From Lactuca virosa (lineage: Eukaryota > Streptophyta > Magnoliopsida > Asterales > Asteraceae): 64,000 nt of DNA. The stretch lies in contig CAKMRJ010005523.1 in assembly GCA_928212115.1 (NCBI GenBank), positions 246,946,629-247,010,628 on the forward strand. Direction: 5' to 3'. The stretch's first letter is position 1. Each line of letters begins with the position of its first letter. Below are positions 46,035 to 56,932 of this stretch, one piece after another. The position numbers were made by a program, and so were the translations under genes. The notes beneath the pieces were generated by a model. It saw only the letters and a list, made by a program, of their open reading frames with translations. It searched no databases and had not been told where the DNA came from.

Positions 46035-48505
46035 AAATCTAACCACAATAAGACAGATAATGGAAAACTAGCTAAACTAACCATAAATAAAATAAGTATT
46101 TATGTTTCAGAAAAATAATCATCAATTCTCGATTGAAGCATTCCAGACCGAACAAAAATATATTTTCTAAAAAAAATACATTTCAGACCAACATACCGAA
46201 TTCAAGACGGACATCCAGATTTCGAACTAAAATTTCGAAGTGTGAATTTGTTTTTGGAATTTCATGAACAATTTGTAACATACACGTTTTGAAATCGTGT
46301 TTTGTAAATGTTAAAAGTGAATAATATTACGAAATATTATATGAAATTTGAGTATTGAGTTCTAACAGCTGGTTTTTACTAGAAATGAAGTAAAACTATG
46401 TTTAGAATCAATCGGAAAATATTGGAAGTCTTATGAGATTCCAATCAAAAGACAAATATCGAAATTTAATGAAAATATAAAGTTTTAAATAAGTAAAATT
46501 TTATTATTGAAAGTTTCAAATAATCTCGTTAAAAACATTTAGGCGAAAACCTCATCGAAATCCGAGTTATAACGAAGAAGTTATGACCAATCGAAGATCC
46601 GCGACAAAACCGACACGGCGCCGAATGACGTAAAAAGTGAGTTTTTGATAAACTACTTTTTAGCTTGGTGATCTAAATGAAAGTCGTAGTATTTGTTAAA
46701 CCGAGAATTTTCATAAAAAGAACGTCCAAATCTGACTTCGTATGAGGAAGTTATGATTTTTCTAAGTTTCGGAATAGTAGTAGACAGCTAAAAACTCGAA
46801 ATAAAGATCGAGTGATTTTTAGCCGACACAACCTAAACGAGAATCGAAGGTCTCGTTAAGAGTAGTACAACGGTAAAAAGACTGACGAAAACGGACGTCA
46901 GATGAATAAGTTATGAATTTTTAACGGATTTTCCTGTCCCGGTCTATTAAAAATAATAATATTAAAAATAAAGTCAAAATTAGCCGACAAAGTCTAAATG
47001 AAAGTTGTAGAATATATTCGCGCCTACGCGTGCATATAAAGAACGTCAAAAACGGAGTCTGTATGCGAAAATTATGGATTTTAGAAGTTTGGGCACAAAA
47101 TCCGAGGAATTTCGCATGCATGGCTCGGAATTGTCCACGTACGAGCCTCACATGCATGCCGCGTGTCTGATTGTGATACGTCCGAAGGGAGGTCCAACTG
47201 AAGCCTGCTGCGTGTCCGAGTCGTGGCTCGTCCGGAGACCCTCGTTGATGACTCGCCCTCGCACTGACGTGTGTCCATCCCTCGCACCCGCTCCGTGTCA
47301 GCCTGCGAACGAGCCACCTGCCCCACCTCGCATGCGAAGCTGCCACGTGCTTCTTTCTCCTTGCTCCGAATCCGAGGCTCGCACCTATATAAAGGGTGCG
47401 AGACCTCCCGGCTAATTTTTAGAAATTGGCACTTTTTCACCCCTAAAGTTATATTTTTAGTTTTTTACTATTTCAACTTCCCCCGAAGCCTCAGGATCAT
47501 TTCCAACACACGAAACACGCCCTGAAGTGCCCGAAGTTCCCGAAGACCCCAAAAAATTTATCTTTTCGGTTTGAATCCCAACCCTTGCAGGGCCCGGTTT
47601 TCAAGAAAACTCCCAATTTTCAACGAAGAAAGCTAATTATAGTAACGAAGTGCTGCACAAATTACTATTTTAACCCCCGATTAATTCACGGTGAGCTCAA
47701 TATATAGGAACAATTGTATGTATGTGTTATATGTGCTATGTGCTTTTTCGTTGTTATTATTTCTGCTGTTTATGATAGCAAAGCTATACCTTTGACCATG
47801 TGATCAGTGAAAGGACTTAGATTCACGGTGGTACTGGTATGTAGCCTCTGGCCATGTAGAGCATGTCTCGTAAGAGAATGACTTCTATTCTATGGTATTG
47901 GCAGAAGGTTAGACAGGGCTTTCAGCCTGAAATCTACCAAAATGTTTAAATCAGAAAGTGTATATCTTCTGTGCCATTTGGGCCGAAGCTTTATTGATGT
48001 ATATCAAGTATAGAAATTGTCATGTCTCATTGATCGTATATCTTTGAATCAAATAATTGTTTGATATGGAAAGTTTGTCACATGATTCACATATGCCTTT
48101 GTTGTTTCTTGTTCCTCTTTGCTTCTGCCATATTGAAGTATATATATGACATAACGTTATATTGTATCTATTATTGAACTCACTAAGTGTCACCACTTAC
48201 CCCTCTCAATGTTTAACAAATTGCAGGAGATAAGTCACCAGTATTGTCGTATACTGTTTGAAGGTTTAGAATAGTTATAATATTACTTTTGTATTTAGGG
48301 ATCATGTATGTATAAAAGTATAGTATCCTGGGTAGTTGTGTAATATATAATACTTTGTAATAGTCGGTTTGTATCCAGTCTTTTGTAATCACTTTATCAA
48401 TGTAAAATATTGTTTTTATGAATATGCACGTAGCATGTTTTGGAATAACAATTATCAAGTATGAAAGTTTTGGTCTTTCAGAAATATGAAAGTGTGGGTC
48501 TTTCA
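46035..48505 (+). mobile_element. LTR-like sequence of a further gypsy family
   Basis: There is no gene. A TATA box (TATATAAAG, 47386-47394) sits below a GC-rich stretch, and the distal phrase AACTCACTAAGTGTCACCACTTACCCC (near 48178) mirrors the CTCACTAAGCTTCGTGCTTAC phrase of the neighbouring gypsy LTRs. Phrases such as TCTGTATGCGAAAATTATGG and relatives repeat in the first half. Ends are uncertain; a terminal TTTCACA near 48505 is possible. Open frames across 46921-47525 on both strands reflect GC-rich composition. Confidence 0.45.
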
Positions 48506-48850
48506 CAATTCCACAATTTAAAAAAAAAATCTTTTTTATTAAAATTTAACCAAAAGTGAAACAAATATAATAGTAAGAACTATATATAATATTAATATAC
48601 AATATTAGAACATAAAATCAAAAACCAAATGTCATTATCAAAAGTTGATAGATAAATGTCCCTCAATCAGGAAATGTTTAGATTTAGGAGTAATTATTGT
48701 GTGCATATATAAGTCGTTATAAAAAAACATAAATTCAAATATTTTATTGAAAAACGATGATATTAATTATTTTGAAATAAATATTTCAGATACAATTAGA
48801 AAAGTTTCTTTGACTTTCTTTTTTAAAGAATGAAAACTACATCCATAGAT
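48506..48850. other. AT-rich DNA, nothing recognised
   Basis: No exon, repeat or motif of note is seen between the LTR-like sequence and the broken reading frame that follows. Confidence 0.5.
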
Positions 48851-49281
48851 TTAGGATATAACATTCTTATGCATGATCCGTTGTACTCTATTAAGAAGCT
48901 CCACCATATCCGGCGCGAGGAAACCAAACGTATCAAACGTAAATGATATGAACACATGTTGATTTTCCATGCACGACTTCTCATATTTTGTGACATTGCA
49001 TATAGCAGCTTTTAAAACAGTGTCTCCCCACCTTGAAACTCCCAACCGTTAAGCTCACGAGAGGGGATACCCCTGTAACTCTGTAAGGTCCACACAAATG
49101 TGTTTCCAAAAACCCATCCAGAAATCAAAACGTCAGTCGGTGTAAAGGTTGACCTTCCTTCTGCCGGGTCAGTCAAAAAATTCACAGATGCCTCTCTCTT
49201 GGCGGAAACCCCAACACGCTTAAATATGCCAAACAAAACATTTCTAACTATACCCTGTCTGTATTTGAACGGTTGAACCAA
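48851..49281 (-). pseudogene. Relic of a plant TE-associated protein gene
   Basis: Two overlapping minus-strand frames (89 and 64 residues) look like one coding sequence broken by a frameshift near 49012-49045. The phrases SAKREASVNFLTDPAEGRST, then KSCMENQHVFISFTFDTFGF and LAPDMVELLNRVQRIMH resemble a family of plant proteins that I associate with mobile-element ORFs. I cannot name the family or its function with certainty. Both ends are missing relative to what I recall, so it is a non-functional fragment. Confidence 0.45.
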
Positions 49282-49322
49282 GATAGTTCTTTACAGTGAA
49301 CTCTATTCAGATGTAAACGCTA

Positions 49323-49737
49323 TTTTTAAAAGGCTTATTTCCATAAAGGACCCTATATTCTGACTTTTTTTCTTTTTAAACCTAATTTTTTTTTCTTTTC
49401 CGAAAAAGACCTAACTTTTATGTGTTACTTGTTATTTCAGACCTAGCAGGTCACTAATAAGTAAATTAGGTATTTTTGTTCCATAAAAGACCCATTATTT
49501 TGTACTTGTTTCCATTTTAGACCTAAAATGTTTTTTTTTTTCAAAATAAACTCAACTTTAAAATTGGTTATAATATTCGAGACCAAATATATAAAGTATA
49601 TCTTGACTACACCGAAAAGAAAGTATACATGTATACACTAAAAAATGTTATTTAATCTATTATCTTTTGAGCGAACATAACCTAAAAGAATTGCAAAATT
49701 TTATTTTTGTCTAAAAGATATAATTAAACTTTATCTT

Positions 49738-49801
<64 letters not shown>

Positions 49802-50966
49802 CATTAAACATGATATATTGTTTATAGAAAATGTTATTATTATCGATAATAAACAGTTTGATGTTAATTTGGTAACATGGATAATACATGGCTAAGAATA
49901 ATCTTTTAGCATAATAACAATTTTTTTTATTTGTAGAAAAAAATACCATATAATTTAACAAACTGTATACAAAATAATTTTTTTAGTTTGTCTATTATAC
50001 TTATTTGGTGAGTTTGGACATATTTCCCTCTCTCACTTTTCTATATTATTTTTTTGGCCGAATTTTTTAATCAATTTTTTTAGAACAGTTAACAAACGCA
50101 CTCATTATCATAACCCTAAACCAAAGCCATAGAATATTTTGTAGCATTAGCATATTATTAAATAATATGTTATAATTATATCAAATAAATACATAAAAAT
50201 ATTAATCCTAAACATTGTATTAGTTTTGTTTAGATATATGAGATTCAAGTTTAAGACTTTCTTAAAAAATGTTAACATCACGTATGAATACATAAAACTA
50301 TATTTTAGGAATAAAATCGTTTGAGCATAAGTTGAAAATCTAAATAACAAGAATGACACCGCACACTTAAATATTAAAATACGATGATTGACATTATTAA
50401 CAATGGTTGGAATGTAGTGAATGAGCAAAACTGACAAAACTATGAAATTTTGTTGTAGAGAAAAGAAAAATGAATAGTTGGCCTACTACCTCATTTTATT
50501 AACCTATCTTATGTATACATGGTGTTTAAATCAATACATGGTGTTTGAATATCACTATTATTGAATCTTAAGGATAATCATAATAATTACCAAAATAAAA
50601 TTTAGGATTTCATTTTAATCTGAAAGGATATAATCACGTTTTTATGCATGAACGAAGTTAAGCTTCATTAAATCGGTGTAATTAAGTACCTTATACAACT
50701 AATGTTAAATGTTGTAACCATTTTAAAGTTGAGTTTATTTTGAAAAAAAAAAACATTTTAAGTCTAAACTGGAAAAAAGTACAAAATGTAGGGTTTTTTT
50801 ATGAAATGAAAATACTTGATTTCCCTTTTGGTAACCTGCTAGGGTCTAAAATAACAAGTAATATGTAAAAATTGAGTCTTTTTTCAGAAAAGAAAAAAGT
50901 TTTAGGTCTAAAAAGAAAAAGAATCTAAATATAGGGTTTTTTATAAAAATAACCTTTTTAAAATCT
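49323..50966. mobile_element. Element with terminal inverted repeats of about 245 bp
   Basis: The left arm (49323-49568) and the right arm (50716-50966) are inverted copies: both read TTTTTAAAAGG-like, then CCCTATATT, TTACTTGTTATTT, AGACC-TAGCAGGT, TTTTGTACTT and CAAAATAAACTCAACTTTAAAA from the outside in. Identity is perhaps 75-80 percent by eye. Long TIRs without a transposase fit MULE-derived or foldback elements. The interior is AT-rich with a (TA)n tract (49739-49795) and no gene. A target duplication is not obvious because the outermost bases have drifted. Confidence 0.8.
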
Positions 50967-51029
50967 AAAAAATGGTTATTTTCTTTAAATTTTTTTGGAC
51001 GGTTAGTTTAATGAATTATATATAGATAA

Positions 51030-51062
51030 CTAGGTGTAAGACCCGTATATTACACGGGTTGA
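51030..51062 (-). mobile_element. Helitron 3-prime terminus
   Basis: On the minus strand: AACCCGTGTAATATACGGGTCTTACACCTAG followed by TT. The stem CCCGT/ACGGG with a short loop lies 8 bases before CTAG, and the insertion is next to a T, all standard for Helitron 3-prime ends. The body must extend rightward into the 500 bp before the EMC10 gene, so it is a very short non-autonomous copy or a truncated one. The 5-prime TC end was not resolved. Confidence 0.7.
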
Positions 51063-51455
51063 TTAAAAAAAGATTAAATATCAAAGTGTAAACAATAAGT
51101 ATTTTTAAAATAAAATTGCGAAATAAGGAAAGAAGAAACGCTTATTACTATCACATTTATTACATTTAATACTTTACATATATAAATATAAGTATTATAC
51201 GACTTTTTAATTTTAAAAATTGAAAAAACAGAAAATTGACACGTGAATATTATTTATTTTAAAAATATCACAAAATAACAAGTGTCAAAACTTATGAAAA
51301 AATTGACATGCGACAAAATTGATCTTCATTTATTATTATTTATTATTGTAGAAGATTGTGAATAGATAAAGTAAAATATTTGAAATTGTATTTATCAAGT
51401 TACCATTGTGACATTAACCCTTTTTACCTGTTTAAACATTTTGATTCGTTATCAG
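51063..51455. other. Probable Helitron body upstream of EMC10
   Basis: AT-rich sequence with no coding signal. It lies between the Helitron terminus and the EMC10 promoter and is best read as the remaining Helitron body. Confidence 0.4.
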
Positions 51456-51458
51456 ATC

Positions 51459-51468
51459 ATATATAAAA
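51459..51468 (+). promoter_or_regulatory. Likely TATA box of EMC10
   Basis: ATATATAAAAG lies about 100 bp upstream of the EMC10 ATG, a normal distance for a plant core promoter with a leader of about 70 nt. Confidence 0.55.
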
Positions 51469-51567
51469 GAAGATGCAACAAGAAAAAGGGTTGAAAAGAA
51501 GGGGCTGGGTAGGAACTCTTGTATACAAGCACAGTGGTTTGATCTGCAAATCCTCCACCCTTCCACG

Positions 51568-53761
51568 ATGAAACTCCCCAAATCTTTGATTCTCCTGCTC
51601 CTCTTCACTCTCTTGATAGTATCGAATTCATCTTTTCAATCCGACGAGCTTCTCGTCGACGATGAAGAATTTGGTCTAGAAGGCGGCCGTTCACCTGATA
51701 TCGATGTCACGGTATCATCACCTCCAGTCATATCTCTTCCTCATTCCCCCCCACAACCTACTAGGAAGAGATCGGCAGATTCTGAATCTGACTCTAGAGT
51801 TCAGTTCGCTCTTGAACACGCGTTCGAGGATTCCGATGAGTTCTCCGCCGCCGGCACTTTTACTGCTCGACTTAAGACTTCTGCTCATGGCGGACAGGTA
51901 TGATGGTTTTATAGTTGGTGGTGAATTTGTATGGAGATGTGGAGTATACGAGTGCTGCAAATTTGAATCTTATACTACAGAACTAGTCCCTGATTACTGA
52001 TTAGATTTGCTAGGAATTAAACTGAAAGTCTTTCTCATTTTGTGGTGTTTGTTATGCGATTTACTGTATGTAGTTGATTCTTTACTCTGAATTGCAAAAA
52101 AAAAAAAAAAAAAAAAACATATCAATTGCGAAGCCGAACACTGCTTGTTATTTATTTGATTCAGGATTTCCCAGTTGTTGATGGCTTCAAACGTATATGA
52201 TTATTGGTAACTGCACATGGAAGAAACATAGGGTTTACCATTGCCTCTCAAAATTTCATAGCTATCTTTCTTAGTCTGTCTGAAGATTAATAACTTGTCA
52301 AAAGAAATATTTTGTGAAGTAACTGAATGCAAATAAAAATAGCATACACTGTTGTCACTTTGTCATGCCATGAAGCTCAGTATAACTGTCCCTTTGCAGC
52401 TGATATATGCATGTGTTCCTTGTATAGTTCTATACCTCTAACATTATAAGAAGATCTTTAATCTCTTTGCTGATTTGGCATCTATTATGTGAATCAGATT
52501 CTTACAAAGCTTCGGTTTTCAAGGCATGATCTTACTGCAACAGAGAAGGAGAAGTTTAAAGTGATTCTTCATCCACTTACTCTTGCTGATTATATCGATT
52601 CTGTTTAAACTTTTACCTGTTTTGACTCTAATCTGCTTGTTGATGATATGTTTCTTCAGCAACTACTGGAAAGTGATGACTTCTACAGAATTAGGTTACC
52701 ATCTAATGTATTACATCCTTCTGGGAAAGAGTATGTCATTTCCTCAGTGAAGGCAGTAAGTTTAAAACCATTAACCAGACATTATGCATCATTCTTTTAT
52801 TGTGATATAAGCTGCTTAAAAGTGCTGTCTGTCTTTCTATTTACTTCAGAGATGTCTCCCAAAGGGTAGCTTGGATGAACATATTATTATACACATGGTA
52901 ATTCTACTTTTCAGTAACTATAAATTATATATCTACCTATTTATTTCCTTGATTTACATTCATTATAACACCAAATATACATATAGTTATAAATCTTGTA
53001 CTAATTCTGTATCATCACAGGAAGGTGTTAACATTCTAGCTGTCAACTATGGTTCTTTGGGGGGATGCCAGTATCCTAGGGAGTTGAGGCTGGTAAGTTA
53101 GTATGTAATAACATGGGTGCTCTATGTTATAATTTTATTTTTTTTTTAGTTTTTTATAAGTTGACCATTTATATTTGGTATGTGATTTGTTGTTTTTTAA
53201 TCAGCCTTCAAAGTGGTCCTTCAACTCTCACACAGTCTTAAAGTACAGTGAGCTGGCACCAAGGTGAAATTTCCATGTTTTGTATTTTTTTTCACTTTTT
53301 GAGTATAGAAAGAATCCGGTTTATTTGCCACAAAGAGTTGCACACACCTTTTTTTTTTTCATACTAATATTAAAAGTTGTTTGTTGCAACTTAAACAGGA
53401 CTCCATCATTTTCAGAAGATATTATTGGTGGTGTTGAGGCAGGAGTAGGAAATGAGGAAGGCGTAAAGCCATTGGAGGAGAGGTCCTTTTGGGCTAAATA
53501 TGTGAGTTGTCTTTCTTTTACATAATGCTCTATTTCTTTATTTATTATTTTTTTTAAGTGTTTGTGATGAAGTTGATGTTGATAATTCCCTTGTTTCAGT
53601 GGATGTACTTGATTCCTCTTGGACTTGTTGTGATGAATGCTGTCACCCAAGCCATGAACCTGCCTGAGGAACAGGCGGCTGGTGGTGGCGGTGGTGCTCC
53701 AACACCGCAGGCAGTTGGTGCCGCTCCCCGGGGACAAAGTGCAGCAGTAAGAAGACGTTGA
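51568..53761 (+). CDS. EMC10: ER membrane protein complex subunit 10
   Basis: Eight exons (51568-51897, 52498-52560, 52660-52755, 52850-52897, 53021-53092, 53205-53263, 53399-53501 and 53600-53761), all GT..AG, encode 310 residues. EMC inserts and stabilises multipass and tail-anchored proteins in the ER membrane; EMC10 is a type I subunit with a lumenal beta-rich domain. Residues 1-23 are a signal peptide. The lumenal part (about 85-250) has FYRIRLP, SLGGCQYPREL and SFWAKYWMYLIPLG, matching the EMC10 signature around its single transmembrane helix (about 258-278). The Gly/Ala/Pro-rich cytosolic tail ends VRRR. The start is the first ATG after the TATA-like element and opens the signal peptide. 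The gene converges with the methyltransferase pseudogene, whose 3-prime end is about 200 bp away. Confidence 0.93.
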
Positions 53762-54817
53762 TGCCACCTGTCATGTCATTAAGTAGTAGTCTTGTAAAAT
53801 GACAATGATACATGTTTCACAGTTAACAGGATGACCCATTTTTTTTTTGTATTGAAGAGATGATTAAAGGGATTACATCTTTCCTTATGACATGTTCTTG
53901 TTTTATTACATAAAAGATTTCTTTTAAATTATTCTAACAAATATCAAACCCATAACTCTCTACTTGTAAAATTCAATCACATACATGTTACAAACACAAC
54001 ATTCTTTTCGAATCCCGCGCCTTTAGCTAACACAAGAAACTCATCCTCCATGCGCTCTTTTCCTCCAGGGTTTTGTGTCATCATGATTGCATCCATATGT
54101 GTAGTGAGTTTGTCAAAAGAGCTTGTGTTTGACAAAAAAGGAAGAATGTATTCAACTATAATAACTTTCCCATCATTTGGCAAAGCCTTGTAGCAATTCT
54201 TTAGCAACTTTGCACAATGATCATCGCTCCAGTCATGCAGTATCCACTATTATAATGGATTTCATATTTCCATTAGTTAATAATTTGTTAAATTCAAAAC
54301 GTATATAACATGTTTTGAGGAAAATTAATTACCTTCATAAAAATGGCATCACCTTGCGGAACCTCTTCAAACATATCTCCTCCGATATATTCTATACCTA
54401 CATTCATCATCAATTTCTAACTTGTTAAAACTAAAATCAAGAAACCAACCTCATTGTGATGGTTTTTGTTTGATTGTGTGCCTAACGACTAGATGAATAT
54501 ACCTGGATAAACTGGTGCATGCATGTCGGATCACATGTGGCAAATCAAAGTTAATGCCTTTAATGGTGGGATGTTTTGATGTAATGATATTGAGAGCAAC
54601 TCCAAGACCACCTCCAACATCAACAACACGTTTGAGGTTGTCAAAGCCATGGTAGCACTCAAGAATTTCATTCATCATGATCGTAGTAAAATTCAACATG
54701 CCATTGTTGAAAGCCTCGTTGAACCTTGCATCTAATGCTGAATATTCAAATGCATGTGTTCCATGAACCTTGTCAAATGGAATACCACCTTCTAGCACCG
54801 CATCTTTAAGTTTAAAC

Positions 54818-55267
54818 CTTGTTCAAGGAATAGAAAAAGAATGTAATGTCAATACATACATACATGCAAACATATATACATGCACACAAATACATACATA
54901 CATACTTTATGTGTTACATATTTGACCAAATAGAGTATTATATGGAATGAGATCAATCATAAAATAAGTATATAACAAAATAGTTTTGACGTCTCCAATT
55001 GGATGTTTTTTTTTTCATACATACATAGTCATTGTAATTTCAAAATTTATCTCATTTGGTATAAACCCAACTCTAAAGCCTAACTTTTACACCAAATTTG
55101 GTGTAAAGTTGCTCTAAACCGAATTGATGTTGGTGAATGGTGCAACACCAAATTTGATGTTATACCATTTAGTAACATAAAATATAGTGTTCTAGTTATG
55201 TATGCTTAAAAGATAAAACTAGATAATGATGTTTTATAAAATTTCATATAGATAAAGATAGACTAAC

Positions 55268-55310
<43 letters not shown>

Positions 55311-56027
55311 TGGAAAACGATTTATGACCAATGACCAGGATGATAGTATTTTGTTAAATTAAAATAATTGAAAATATAAAAAGTTTTAGAAGATTCAACC
55401 ATTAAAGATGATTTAAGGTCATTAAACTTTTTTATTTGGCTAGATCTCTTACTTGTTTTTTACTATTCCTTTTACAACTTAATTTGTGATTTGTTTTTTT
55501 ACAAGTTTTTTCATAATCTATTTTTCTTTTTTACAAGTTTTTTCACAATATGATTTTACAACTTAATTTTTTTGCTTTGTTTTTACATGATTTTCACAAT
55601 TCGTTTTTACGACTTCATTTTTAATTGTTTTTTTTACTGTGTTTTTAAATGTTTTTCAAAATTCATTTTTTCATATCTTTTTTTTTTTCACAATCCATTT
55701 TTGCAACTTTATTTTTTATTTTGTTCTTAAAACATTTTCATAATTTGTTACAACAAACCAAATGTGAAAAATATGTAAAAATGAAGTAAAAGAAAATGTA
55801 AAAACGAAAGTTATAAAAATGAATTGTAAAAAAAGTGTAAGAAACTAGACAGTCAAGAAAAAATTCAATGGCCTTAGATAACAAAAAACAAATTTAGTGA
55901 TATCTAACCAACCAAACTAACTAAAAAAACAAATTCAGAGACATTTTAAATCTTAAACAAAGTTTAGTTATTAATTAGCATAAATTTAATAGTTTAATGC
56001 CTAATTTTAACCTTAACTAGAATTAGG
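54818..56027. other. Intron 1 of the methyltransferase, downstream part
   Basis: Non-coding intron sequence. It holds a CATA-rich microsatellite (about 54855-54905) and a poly(T) run of about 47 bases (55271-55309), possibly the tail of an old retroposon on the minus strand. The phrase TTTTTACAAGTTTTTTCACAATT recurs several times between 55470 and 55720. The last five bases (56023-56027) are the TTAGG target duplication. Confidence 0.7.
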
Positions 56028-56885
56028 TGTTGGAAATTATGAAGGTATTATAGAAAGTTAGCTATTTTCCTTTATCCCACATTGATGGGGGAATAAACTT
56101 TGTGTAGGTTTATAAGTCTTTTCCCTTGATAGGCCTTCAAAGGCTTTAGTGGATCAAAGGAATGGGCCAAGCCCACACACACACGCCTAGCCTAGCACTA
56201 GCTGATGTCGTGATTGCGCGAAATGGCGAGATGAGGAGCTTCTATTTTGGCAAAGTTCGGACTTCGTAGATATGGCAACAAAATATTCTAGAAGGCTTAG
56301 AAAACGGCTAGCTTGGAGAGCAAGTCGTCGCCCTAGGGTTTCTAGGGGGCCGGCCCAAGAGGGGCCTCTTTATTGCCTTCTAGGGTTTCGATACCTATAA
56401 ATACAGCTCTCTAGCGGCCGTATTTCATGTACGAAAATTGAAAGCTCTCTCTTTCTCTCTACGATTTCTTCCCGGTTTCTCAGTATTCATTTTGAGTTTA
56501 TCGTTTTCCATTGCTGTTGGAAACTCGGTAAATCTGCATTAAATCTTGGGGTTTTACTCTGTTGCTTACAGTCGATAAAAGCGAAGTAAAAGCCTTAAGG
56601 ACAAGAGTTCGATCTATGCAGTTATTACACGGTCAAGATCCAAGATCAGTCGTTAACAGGTTGGTTTTACAATATTGTCTTGTTTTTAATTTCGTGCAAT
56701 AACAAGACACTCTCTTTCTACATTTCTTATAATCAGATCTAATCGAGAAGGATTAATCTGGTTTCTGGACGAAACTTGGTAATCATATTAATTATAATTG
56801 GATCTATTATTCGCAACTAATTGACATATACTTCTCAATATTATTTGTCGGTTTCCTTGCGTGTCTATGGTTATGATTCACAACA
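56028..56885 (+). repeat. 5-prime LTR of the intronic copia element
   Basis: It starts TGTTGGAAATTATG and ends ATTCACAACA. A TATA-like CTATAAATACAG lies near 56393-56404. Compared with the other LTR it has lost about 90 bp in the U3 part near 56220-56270. Confidence 0.9.
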
Positions 56886-56932
56886 ATCTTAAAGGTTTTT
56901 TTTATAATTTGTGTTTATAAATCAACAGACTA

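Noticed and set aside
47074..47440. Overlapping 113- to 141-codon frames on both strands
   Set aside because: They fall in a GC-rich part of an LTR-like sequence just above its TATA box, with no homologous protein recognised.
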